Assembly: GCA_020081605.1 (NCBI GenBank)
Contig: JAHREC010000021.1
Location: 124,001 to 188,000, forward strand
DNA: 64,000 bases
Source: Albifimbria verrucaria
Taxonomy: Eukaryota; Ascomycota; Sordariomycetes; Hypocreales; Stachybotryaceae
Direction: 5' to 3'
Both the position numbers and the translations under genes were made by a program. Within the stretch, counting starts at the first letter, position 1, and every line of letters begins with the position of its first letter. Under the pieces are notes generated by a model. It was not told the DNA's origin. It saw only the letters and a program-made list of their open reading frames with translations, and made no database searches. This document shows, piece after piece, positions 55,324 through 64,000 of the stretch.

Positions 55324-56494
55324 TCATGCATCCCGGATGCTGGATTTTAGAATGTCCGTCTGTGGGACAGTGAATTTGATGTGGTGCAGGGCCAACAGTG
55401 AATTGAAGTGGGAAAGATGACTGGCCATTAGCTGCATGGCTCCTGGGAGAGGCGCCATCAGGAGTAATCGGGGAGTTGGATAGCTATGAAAGCTCTCTGC
55501 TCCTTGGGGTTGAGTGGAGTAGTGAGGCGCTGTGTTGGGTGGGAGTGGATTAGCCGCCATGAAATCAGCCAGCTTCTGAGAGGATTCGGACAGTTGAGGC
55601 GTTGAATATTTCTGACGCAAAATCGGTGACGGCTGACTGAGATATTGAAACAGCGTCAGTAGAATGGTATTCTCAGCATGATCCCACACCCTATCGTTGA
55701 TCTCGATTCGACCAAGGATGATTCTGGTCAGGGCCAGAGTGGACCTCGCTAGCATGGAAGGCTTGCTCGAAACGAAGTCTCGGTGGTAGAGTGAAATCTC
55801 GCAAAGATACGCAGACATGTGTTCCACCTCTTGGTCATCACCATCTTCTATGATCATAAGCTGCGAGAAGAAGTCGACGGTTGGGTGACCGATGGTCCAT
55901 TCAAGGACGTTGAGGGCATGCATCTCCATCTGAGTGAACATGCCAGGCTCGTAGAATCCGTCGCATATGTAATTGAGCTCATGGACCCGGGGCACCTGAT
56001 CTTTATTGTCTCCGTATTTAGCGGCTATGAGGAGCGTCGCACATCCTAAAAGCTGGTAATTCTTCTTATACACGATCCGCCTGGAGCAGTATCGGTCCAG
56101 GAGGTTGACTGTAAGAAACAACGTCTCTGGTAAGAGAACGAAGGCAGCATGTGCTTCGATGAGAAAGTCGATAAGGTAAGGCCTCATAAGCCACTGGATC
56201 TCCGGTTGCATGTCGATAAGGTTGGCATCAGGTAAAGTTTCATCCTGTGTTTTTGTCAGTACATGGCAAACTATATGCTCAAATAAATGGGTCACCCTAG
56301 CGGACCTCCATGTAGCGCATGTGTTGCATGATGTCCTCGAGGTATTGCTCGTTAGTCAGCCGCGAGAGCTCATTCGCAATGATCTCCTGTCGACTACTCG
56401 CGATCATCTTGGCGGCATCGCGAGTATTGACTGCCGGATGGTGCGGTCCATCTGCTTCGATAAGGAAGCTGTCACCAGCACGCGAGTAAGGCAT
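55324..56494 (-). CDS. G1/S- or B-type-like cyclin
   Basis: Exon 1 (56494-56306) ends with LSRLTNEQYLEDIMQHMRYM then E. A 61-bp intron (56305-56245) leads in phase 0 to exon 2 (56244-55324). About 369 residues in all. The cyclin N-fold is complete: IDMQPEIQWLMRPYLIDFLI then EAHAAF, LPETLFLTVNLLDRYCSRRI, and LLGCATLLIAAKYGD. The second fold follows (FTQMEMHALNVLEWTIGHPT, SMLARSTLALTRIILG), with a Pro/Ser-rich tail. Cyclins bind and activate a cyclin-dependent kinase in cell-cycle control. The donor site (gtccgc) is non-consensus, but the splice joins conserved sequence exactly. It is undamaged in an otherwise decayed neighbourhood. The sequence most resembles the fungal CLN-like/Puc1 class. 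Confidence 0.8.
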
Positions 56495-57729
56495 AGTAAT
56501 CAGCTTGGCTGGAAATTTCGGTGGGCGAGGAAGGGGAACCCTCGGTGATGCTTAGATGATGGTCCTGATCCAATCTGAAGACATTGAGACATCGAACAAA
56601 AGACGGGTAGCCGAGCAAGAATAACTTGCTGGTAGGTATTTGTGTTTCCAAGACAATTGAGGAGAGTGATGGTAGGAACAGAACAAATCGAGGTGGCTTT
56701 TGCAATCGAAACAGGGGATGCATGGCGAAGGGAGACGAGGTCTCCTATTGGTGGGGAAGCGACTTCGCCATGTACTCCAATAAAGGTGGCTGAGGACTTC
56801 ATTTATCAGCATACCTGTTCCGGACCCACACATGGGGTCGTGGGATATGGATTCATTGAACTATCATGGCATAATATAGTATGTACACAGTAGGATAGAA
56901 TGCTTATAAAACTTGATTTGTTTAGATATCTTAAGGAAAGTCGCGTCGTAACACTATGCAGGCGTTGTTTATTATACTCCGCCGAGCGCAGACCTCGGCA
57001 GGACTTTGACTCTCGGAACTGTGGTTGCAGTTGACCGTATTTGTTTGATGCGAATAGGGTCGAGAACTCAAGATGCAGTCTGTTATTTATCATCATACGT
57101 TACAAAACTGAAGCTTGATGGGTTGGCCGTACCGAGAGAGATTAGCTGAGTATCGAAACCGAGATTCGGCCCCTTAAGGCCGGTGCGATGGTTGGCTATG
57201 GAAAGTGGAGAAAGCCTGGCCGACGTCTCAGGCATCAGACTTGGTATCCTATTGGGTTTTCACCTACAATAGAACAGTTCATCCCTTATTTTGCAAGCTC
57301 TATCTTAAGACGTACATCAACCTGTCTTGTGGTTAGTTAGATAACAGTATGGACTATAGCTTACTACTTTATCAAGATCACGTCGTGGGAAACAACGTTG
57401 CCTACCCAGCGCAGGATTCAGCTCAACTTACTGCTGAAGAGGCGGAGCTCCCGTGTGTGTCCCAGGGTCCCCAGGTGAGGACGAAGACACGGCCGAGCCC
57501 CTGAGATAAGCACATGGATCATGAAATGTGAAGGCCCGCTAAGGTAGGGTTAAGCTGTAATGGAGCAAGAACGTGATCAGCACATGATCTCGTTTCTCAC
57601 GCTATAAATTCTCGCTAAACCTGGAAGATTCAGCTTCAATTCCTTTTCTTCAAGAAATCAAACTCGCCCATTATTGGTTTCTGAAGAACAGTTCTTTTAC
57701 TTGCTATCTTTCTACTTCTTTGGCCCACT
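56495..57729. other. no supported gene
   Basis: 5' region of the cyclin gene, then sequence without a recognisable gene. Confidence 0.4.
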
Positions 57730-58271
57730 ATGTCTTCTACTGATTCATCCACAGGATTCACCACCTCCCTTGTTTTACAGCTGGTCATTACTCCTGAAGA
57801 CGGTTCAACGAAAAAGGCAGGTTCCATGAGCACTATGATTGTCTTGTGCTCGCTTGCTGACCCCTTCGCCATTCATAGGTCCTAATACCCGTCGAGTTCA
57901 AGCGCAATACCGTCATAAAATACTGCCAGACTATTGAAATGCCGGTTGGCTCTGGTAGCTCACCAACTTCAAGCTGTAGAAGAGGCGAAGAAGTGGATGA
58001 ATTACAAACCAGGCCATACATTCTACAAGACTCTATCACCATCACAGTCACAGGACAAGTCCTCCGCCGCAAGATTAAGCTGGCCACCGCGAAGCTGATC
58101 ACCTCTATGGGCGTCGTGAATGTTAACCAGGCTTTTATGGTTATCCTCCTTATGACGCTCCGAGAGATCCTCCATGCGGAAATAGGTCGAAGAGACAAAG
58201 GCGATAAGCCACAATTTCTACCAATGGGTCACGAGTTACAGTTAAACCTGAGCGTTGTCTGCATAGTTTGA
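57730..58271 (+). CDS. hypothetical protein, probably two exons
   Basis: ATG 57730 opens MSSTDSSTGFTTSLVLQLVI then TPEDGS. A second open segment (about 57880-58271) gives VLIPVEFKRNTVIKYCQTIE, then SITITVTGQVLRRKIKLATA and MVILLMTLREILHAEIGRRD. An intron between them is likely (acceptor attcatag at about 57878), but no donor gives a clean phase with normal length, so a one-base error is possible. The strand-rich middle and final helices have no family I recognise. Confidence 0.4.
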
Positions 58272-58483
58272 AGGAATTACTGTTGTAGAAGTTCAAGTCT
58301 TTAGGCTAGCGTTGGGAATGAATTTATTCACCTTACCTCATTTCCCTATGAATAGATTCGACTTGAATTACAAGCCGCCGCCGTCGTACGTGGTGTTCGT
58401 GCACCACCATTATATTCTTGACCATCTCTTGAGCACCGAAAAACTAAAAACTGAAAAATGGAAATACCGGTACACCCACACTT

Positions 58484-58717
58484 TTGGGTATCACCGCGAC
58501 ATATGTTAATAGCCACGAGCGAACTAGGTTGCTATTGGCAGCAGAGAAAGGTCATAATTCAGTGATCGGGCTTCTGGTAACTGCCGGCCGTAAATTGGCG
58601 GACTGGGCAGGCAAGACACCGTTGGCAAGGCATGGCTATGAGGACATTAGGAGAAGACCACTTAGCACGGGAAAGTTGAATGTACATGCGGCAGACATGC
58701 TACTTATATCATCATGA
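58484..58717 (+). pseudogene. ankyrin-repeat fragment
   Basis: The frame contains RLLLAAEKGHNSVIGLLVTA, GKTPLARHGYEDI and STGKLNVHAAD, which are remnants of two ankyrin repeats. It resembles the repeats of the gene at 61749 only at family level. Flanks show no further repeats. Confidence 0.45.
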
Positions 58718-59137
58718 GTGCATGTGGTGATAGGTGGCCATGATAACATGTTTCAACTTGTCGTTCACCAAGTAATTCCGTTTTATTCTTAGGTGAAGAA
58801 TGAAGGTCTTAATCTCTGCTATCAGCCAGAATTCCTAGACAAATATATAGACTGCTATGATGCTTGATTTTTAACCATTTTCATACATTGAGCCTACCGC
58901 GAAATGGGTTTATGTCCCTCCTCATCAAACCACCTTCGGCATATAGAATGATTTCGCATGCTGTATGCTCACAACCATGATTATCTTGCCCGTGTCCCTC
59001 TTTTCTGGTCCAAAAACAATCCCTTCACTACCAACCGAGCCTTTAACTTCAACTTGTTTGCAAGCTCCAGGCTCTAATTTGAATGTCGAGATTCTCTCAT
59101 CAATAGTGTAAATCCTGCATATTCGTCAGCACTCGCT
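58718..59137. other. no gene seen
   Basis: Downstream region of the minus-strand hypothetical gene; nothing recognisable. Confidence 0.35.
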
Positions 59138-60990
59138 TCATTTGGAGCAAGTTGAAACACACCGGAATGCATCAATTGAGGCTCGGTTGTATTGTACAGC
59201 CAGCTTCTCAACAATTCTCTCAATCATACTTAACCATTCACGGGGCTTCGAAAAAAGCTTCGAGGCCTCCTTTGGTATGACGGGAAGTTCCATGCATATG
59301 ACTGATAAAATCTCTAGAAACTCCTCTATCGGGTCTGTACCAAGTTCCTTGCGGACTGATTCAAGGTTTCCAGGAATATGTTGAAAGTTCTCCTTATGAA
59401 GTCGGATAGTAAGCGGCGATTTCTCCGAGGTTATTGCGTGTCTTCTGTCGATGATGGTCCTATCGATCACCTTCCGAAAAACCATGGCATCCTGCGACCT
59501 TTCCAACCCTTCGTCATCGTCGGGTATTCCATTTGAGAAGATCATTCGGCTATAGGTTTGAATAAAGTCTTCCAAGAACCAAACCGGATCCCCTCCTGAA
59601 AATCTATATTGAATATAGCCGTGAAAGAATGTCGACAAGGTTGGTAGTTTGAATAACTCTAAAGAAATGAGGTGCAATGCACTGATGACTTCGCTTACTT
59701 TGAAACAAAGTGACCAGCAATCCAGTACCATGTTCGTTTCTTTATCCAGTTGACGAACTAGCCAGGTTAAAATCTCCAACCCTGATTTGAGAGACCTCAA
59801 TTCCTTGAAGTTTATCGCACCATAACCTTCAATGTGGCGGTGTAGGCTCAAAGCTTTTTGGAGGTTTTTCAATCTAGCAGACGAAATCACGAAGATTTGT
59901 AAAGATAAGTTAGTTAATGCTTTTTGTTTAGCGTATTTAAGTTCGGGTGGTGAAGCTGCCTGGTTTTGGCAGTTGATTATAAGGACAAGAATCGTGGCAA
60001 CACTAAACAGATCAGAATGTCGCTTTTTCTTTCTGAAGGCTTCGAGCTTTGAATCGAACTCCTGTGTAACGAAGAAAGCAGGGGTTAATCGAAAGCTGCT
60101 GTGCGTCAGTATTTATATACAACTGCCCTATCTTAAGCTGTAGCTAACCTTTTAACAATCTCCGAGATTTCTTTATCTTCTTCTCTGCTTGCCCAGCCCT
60201 GGACAGCACGAAGTCTTTGAAGAAAGGGGTTGTTAGAGCATTGATCCGATGCAAGAATCGGGTTCTCTCCTGTCATCCAACTTTCTTCTAGTACGATAGC
60301 CTGCTGTATAAGAGTCTTCATATACTTGTAAATACAGGTCGCATCTACAGTCGTTAGCTTTATCCTTCAACTCATTGGAAGCCACATACTCACATGTGCC
60401 AAAGTTGCAGATATTTCTCTCGCCATTCCACATTTCAGCCACAGCTTCGTCAAAGCTCTGTAAGAGATCGCCGAGATCTTTGAGAAAAAGTACCAAGGAT
60501 ATCTCATCTGTTGTATGATCAGGCTTGCTGTCTCTTTTATCTTTCGTGATGACATCGCACGTGCCCTCGGTTACTGTTTTGAGGGCTGAGAAAGGAATTT
60601 CTGTAGTTGGGGGTGTCGAATGGACGATAGAGGCGCTGGAGGAACATGTTTTCACCCCTGTCGAGGCTGTAGTTCCGTACGCGAGAGCCAGCTCTTCATC
60701 AAGCTTCTCAAATTGACGTTCTTCATTCGCGTTACGCGAGCTTTTGAAGAATAGAGTCATCCACGAGAAGACTCGGAGCGCAAAACGGTGGCGTCTGGAG
60801 CTGTCAGTGTCCTGACTATAAAATTTAGCCGCCTTGCGCCTCCCATCTACTATAACTGCAAGTGCTTTCAATATGCCGCCACTTGGTTTCGAGTGCTCAG
60901 GTGTTTCTTTGGCAAACACCCAATAGTCTTTAGTGATGAGCGACTATTGGCAGGAAATAACCATGAGTCAACTTCCGCTTGTGCATTTTT
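59138..60990 (-). CDS. DUF6604-like hypothetical protein, multi-exon or frameshifted
   Basis: The N-terminal part (about 60920-60360) has ILKALAVIVDGRRKAAKFYS, FEKLDEELALAYGTT and SLVLFLKDLGDLLQSFDEAV then AEMWNGE. After a shift near 60358 it continues CIYKYMKTLIQQAIVLEESW. This succession resembles DUF6604 N-terminal domains of large ascomycete proteins, though no Trp-rich start is found and the first codon of the frame is GTG. An intron beginning near 60150 (gttagc) and ending cacag at about 60062 leads to a long open exon (to 59138) with FDSKLEAFRKKKRHSDLFSV, LRSLKSGLEILTWLVRQLDK and RVIEKLAVQ-like helices. Phases do not match perfectly, so at least one base error or decay is present. Function unknown. 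Confidence 0.45.
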
Positions 60991-60994
60991 ATAA

Positions 60995-61748
60995 GCAATA
61001 TAAGCTGATTGAAGAGTCATCGGGCTGGAAGATGTGAAAGACGTGATTATGGGCTATGAAGAGCGACATTCTGTTTCTATCTGACCTCCTGGGCTTTCGT
61101 TTGATTATATATCTCATTTCTTCAAACCATACCTCTGCGTGATTCAATCTGATTACAACCATCTCGCGCTGAGGGGCAAGGGGCGGAGAGAAGGCAACAT
61201 GGTCCACAGCGTGACCCTCACTTACACGCCAACAGCGCACTAATACAAGAAAGGAATTAACAAAACGGTGGGATCCCCACAAAGAGCCCCAGAGCTTCGG
61301 GACTTTTCTTCCGTTTTATTAAAACCTTGCGATAGCGGTGAGCTAACACGAATAGGGAATTAACAAACCTCTGGATCGGAGGGGAGGGAGCCAGGAATTT
61401 TCAATCACATATCGCTATATGAGACTTCTACCCCACGTTCCAGCCAACATCTCCTACCCTATACTTCGAGCATTGGTTCCCTACGTAAATTGTCTGTTGC
61501 TGCAAGTTTTCTAACCTACGGTACTGTATCATTTGGGTTCGGATGCCTCTTTATTTAAATTTCTCTGGATGTGGAGGGGCAGATTTTTTTTTTATTTATT
61601 TTTGTCTTGGTCTTATTTTACTGTAATATTCTTTTTCATTCAGGTACTCAATCTTGCAAAGCCGCTACAGATACCGCGTCACGAGGAAATTTGCTGGGAC
61701 AGTCTAACGACTGACTAAGGAATAACAACAACCTGAACCATCGGCACA
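60995..61748. other. intergenic region, likely promoter of the ankyrin gene
   Basis: No gene. A T-rich tract (61584-61602) and pyrimidine-rich sequence lie within 250 bp upstream of the ankyrin gene start. The start context is ggcacaATGTCC. Confidence 0.4.
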
Positions 61749-63116
61749 ATGTCCCAGTTACTGAATCTTCCGTTAGAGCTGAGGCTCATGATTCTGGAAC
61801 TTCTAGACGTTCCCGAACTGGCTCTTATGCTATATTGTGGAGTAACGATACGTAATTCCATCGGCAAGCTCATGAAAGGGTCAATGAAAGTCAACGCAGT
61901 CGATAGGTACGGCCGAACGCTACTTTGGTACGCGGCTCAAAGAGGCCACTCAGTTGCCGTTGGCTTTCTTACCAGCATCGATGGTCGGGATTTAAATCTG
62001 GCATGCCGAAGGATGTGGACCCCATTGATATTGGCTGCAGCGATTGGCCACGGACTGATCGTGAAGAAGCTCCTGGACACAGGAGATGTGGATGTGAATG
62101 CGGTCGACCTTTTCTATGAGACGGCCTTATCATATGCAGTGAAGATGGATCATTATGGTGTCGTCGACCTTCTCCTAGGCTCGGGGTTAGTGGTCTGGGC
62201 TAGAGGAAAGTACCCGACTCCATATCATATTGCTATGGTTCATAATCGGGCAGATTTTGCCGACAGATTTCGAGATTTGGAAGCCATGGAAAAGCTGGAT
62301 GTAAATCTGGCAGACTTTCTACAGCAGACGGCCCTATCAGTCGCAGCCCAAAAGGGCTACAAGACCATCTTGAAAAGACTTTTAGATACAGGAGGGGTGG
62401 ATGTGAGTGTGGCCGACGCGAATGGGGAGACGGCACTATCATATGCGGTGAAGATGCATCACGATGATATCGTCGACCTCCTCCTAGGCTCGGGAAATAT
62501 AGCCTGGGGACAAGGGAAATTCCCGACACCATTCCATATCGCAGCAACTCATGGTTGTACCAAGTTCGCCGAACGATTTGCGCATATGAGAAATATGAAC
62601 CCAAATGTTGTGGATGGTTACGGACGAACGGCCTTGTCAATTGCAGCCGAGATGGGCCATGATGCGATGGTCAGGCTCCTAGTCAAAATGGAAAAGCTAG
62701 ATTTCGACTTGGCAGACCAGTTGGGCAAGACGCCATTATCTTACGCCGCGATATGTGGTCATGAGGCCATTGTGAGGATACTGCTGGATACAGGGAAGGT
62801 AGATGTGAACGCACAGTGTGATTTCGGACATACAGCATTGTCATGGGCAGCTTTGGCTGGAAAGAATACCGTGGTCGAGCTGCTCATTAAAACAGGAGGG
62901 GTGGACTTGAATTTGGTAGATTATTGGCGTCGAACGCCTCTACTGTGGGCCGCTATGAATGGCCGAGAAACAGTTGTGAAGAGACTCCTAGACACAAGGC
63001 GGGTGAATTTGAGTACTACAGATGAGCATGGCATATCGCCGCTGGGGTATGCGTTGATGGGTGGTCATGATAGCATCATTGAGCTTCTTAAGAGAGCAAG
63101 CCAAGTCTTGGATTGA
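61749..63116 (+). CDS. F-box-like / ankyrin-repeat protein
   Basis: 455 residues, single exon, no damage. Residues 4-30 (LLNLPLELRLMILELLDVPE) form an F-box-like start. Twelve ankyrin repeats follow, for example YGRTLLWYAAQRGHS, MWTPLILAAAIGHG, GRTALSIAAEMGHD, GKTPLSYAAICGHE and RRTPLLWAAMNGRE. The pair TALSYAVKMDHYGVVDLLLG / PTPYHIA recurs as TALSYAVKMHHDDIVDLLLG / PTPFHIA about 100 residues later, an internal duplication of two to three repeats. Such proteins probably link ankyrin-bound partners to SCF ubiquitination; the partner is unknown. The frame ends at TGA 63114-63116. Confidence 0.75.
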   Translation: MSQLLNLPLELRLMILELLDVPELALMLYCGVTIRNSIGKLMKGSMKVNAVDRYGRTLLWYAAQRGHSVAVGFLTSIDGRDLNLACRRMWTPLILAAAIGHGLIVKKLLDTGDVDVNAVDLFYETALSYAVKMDHYGVVDLLLGSGLVVWARGKYPTPYHIAMVHNRADFADRFRDLEAMEKLDVNLADFLQQTALSVAAQKGYKTILKRLLDTGGVDVSVADANGETALSYAVKMHHDDIVDLLLGSGNIAWGQGKFPTPFHIAATHGCTKFAERFAHMRNMNPNVVDGYGRTALSIAAEMGHDAMVRLLVKMEKLDFDLADQLGKTPLSYAAICGHEAIVRILLDTGKVDVNAQCDFGHTALSWAALAGKNTVVELLIKTGGVDLNLVDYWRRTPLLWAAMNGRETVVKRLLDTRRVNLSTTDEHGISPLGYALMGGHDSIIELLKRASQVLD

Positions 63117-64000
63117 AATTGCATTAGCGACAGCATCAAGCAACCTCCTTTCCTTCAGCTGCATAGGAAGCCGCCCGGCTGGCTCTTCTGTACAGGAAAA
63201 AAAGAAAAAAAAAAAAAACCAAATTAATGAATAAACAAAATAAAATGAAATGAAAAAAGAAGTAAAATATAAAATGTATGATGCTCTCTGTATGTAGAGA
63301 GTGAGTGTCCAAGTATCTTCATTCTAACTACGCTCACTAGATGATGCAGACTGGAAAGCCTCACAGCCATGGCGCATCCAAAATGAGCAGGGAACATGTT
63401 CACATTTATATATTTGATGAACTCCATTACATCCATGATTCACAATCCTTCGCTGCCTCTAGATGATGAGGGCACGTGCACTGCCAAATATCTGTAGACA
63501 TCATGTGCTCTTGGAGAATCTTTCGTCTTCTGAACTTGCGTAACCAATTCAAGGGCCAGGCAATGTATTCCATCATCATAAGCATCTATAATATATCGTG
63601 TCAGTTGAAAAATACTAGAGTAGTTTCTAGGCTTATGCGATACTTAATGTTGCTGGGAATCCTTTTGCTATTGAGATTAGCTGTTGTGACCTAGGATGTG
63701 CGGTCGGGAGGTTGGGCATAAAAGTAATTCATTCTCCATAAGCTTGCTATTTGGGCTCAAGGTAAAGGGACTCTTGGTTCTATAATGAGGCCTGCGACTT
63801 ATTATAGAATGTCAAGGCGGAAATCAATAGCCTTATCATCTGAAACCCAACCTATTTCTAACCAGTTCAGGAAGCAGTTCCGGACTCTAGCCCGCAATTA
63901 TGGCTGAGCATGTCTGGGAGTGTTAGCCGCATCGTTATTAAACACCACTGAATTATTTTCAACTCATGCTAAATATATCTCATCACATCGCCAATGAAAT
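63117..64000. other. no supported gene
   Basis: An A-rich tract lies at 63198-63275; short frames (63476-63694) have no recognisable features. Confidence 0.45.

Overview
The window looks like accessory DNA from the nuclear genome of a filamentous ascomycete. Introns are short (47-107 bp, GT..AG). The genes present are typical of expanded fungal non-self-recognition and accessory repertoires: NACHT-type NLRs, a HeLo cell-death domain, a SesA-like N-domain, HET, PNP_UDP, ankyrin, F-box, OTT_1508-like deaminase and C2H2 proteins. Transposons and decayed repeats lie between them. I cannot name the species. No bacterial operons, rRNA, convincing tRNA or CRISPR was seen.

Layout. 1-1.8 kb: gene-free, with diverged repeats. 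1.8-7.3 kb: a Tad-like LINE on the minus strand, flanked by an exact 47-bp direct repeat. 7.4-8.7 kb: a Tc1/mariner copy with inverted repeats and a broken transposase. 9.1-9.8 kb: a short SesA-like N-domain gene. 9.9-15.4 kb (minus): a large NLR made of a short N-terminal motif exon, NACHT, about 30 ITIT-type repeats, ankyrin repeats and a ZZ-like finger. 15.5-16.0 kb: a 5'-truncated LINE copy. 16.9-17.7 kb (plus): a HeLo-domain gene whose last exon carries a motif matching the first exon of the divergent NLR. 20-34 kb: decayed or hypothetical genes (zinc-finger proteins, a FluG-type fragment, a TPR relic, a HET fragment, an OTT_1508-like deaminase, a C2H2 protein, an F-box protein). 36-48 kb: small genes (helical paralogs, an RNase III-like protein, Nudix, a dynamin relic). 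48-53 kb (minus): a C2H2 relic, a second NLR relic and a PNP_UDP protein. 54-64 kb: an intact cyclin, hypotheticals, a DUF6604-like gene and an intact F-box/ankyrin protein.

The most interesting unit is the head-to-head pair at 9.9-17.7 kb. The HeLo protein ends, and the NLR begins, with a related segment of about 25 residues (NTFHNERSVIQQQGTST against NQFANDRTTVIAQGTVT at its core), and each segment sits on its own short exon. This is the arrangement of fungal NLR/effector pairs that signal by amyloid templating (HET-S/NWD2 type). I infer that the NLR triggers the HeLo protein.

A caution on quality. Most frameshifts examined are best explained by one missing base, often in a G/C run (LINE ORF2, NLR, deaminase, C2H2 gene, Nudix gene). 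They could be genuine decay or uncorrected homopolymer deletions in the assembly, so several broken genes here may be intact in the organism. In-frame stops compatible with C-to-T change also occur.
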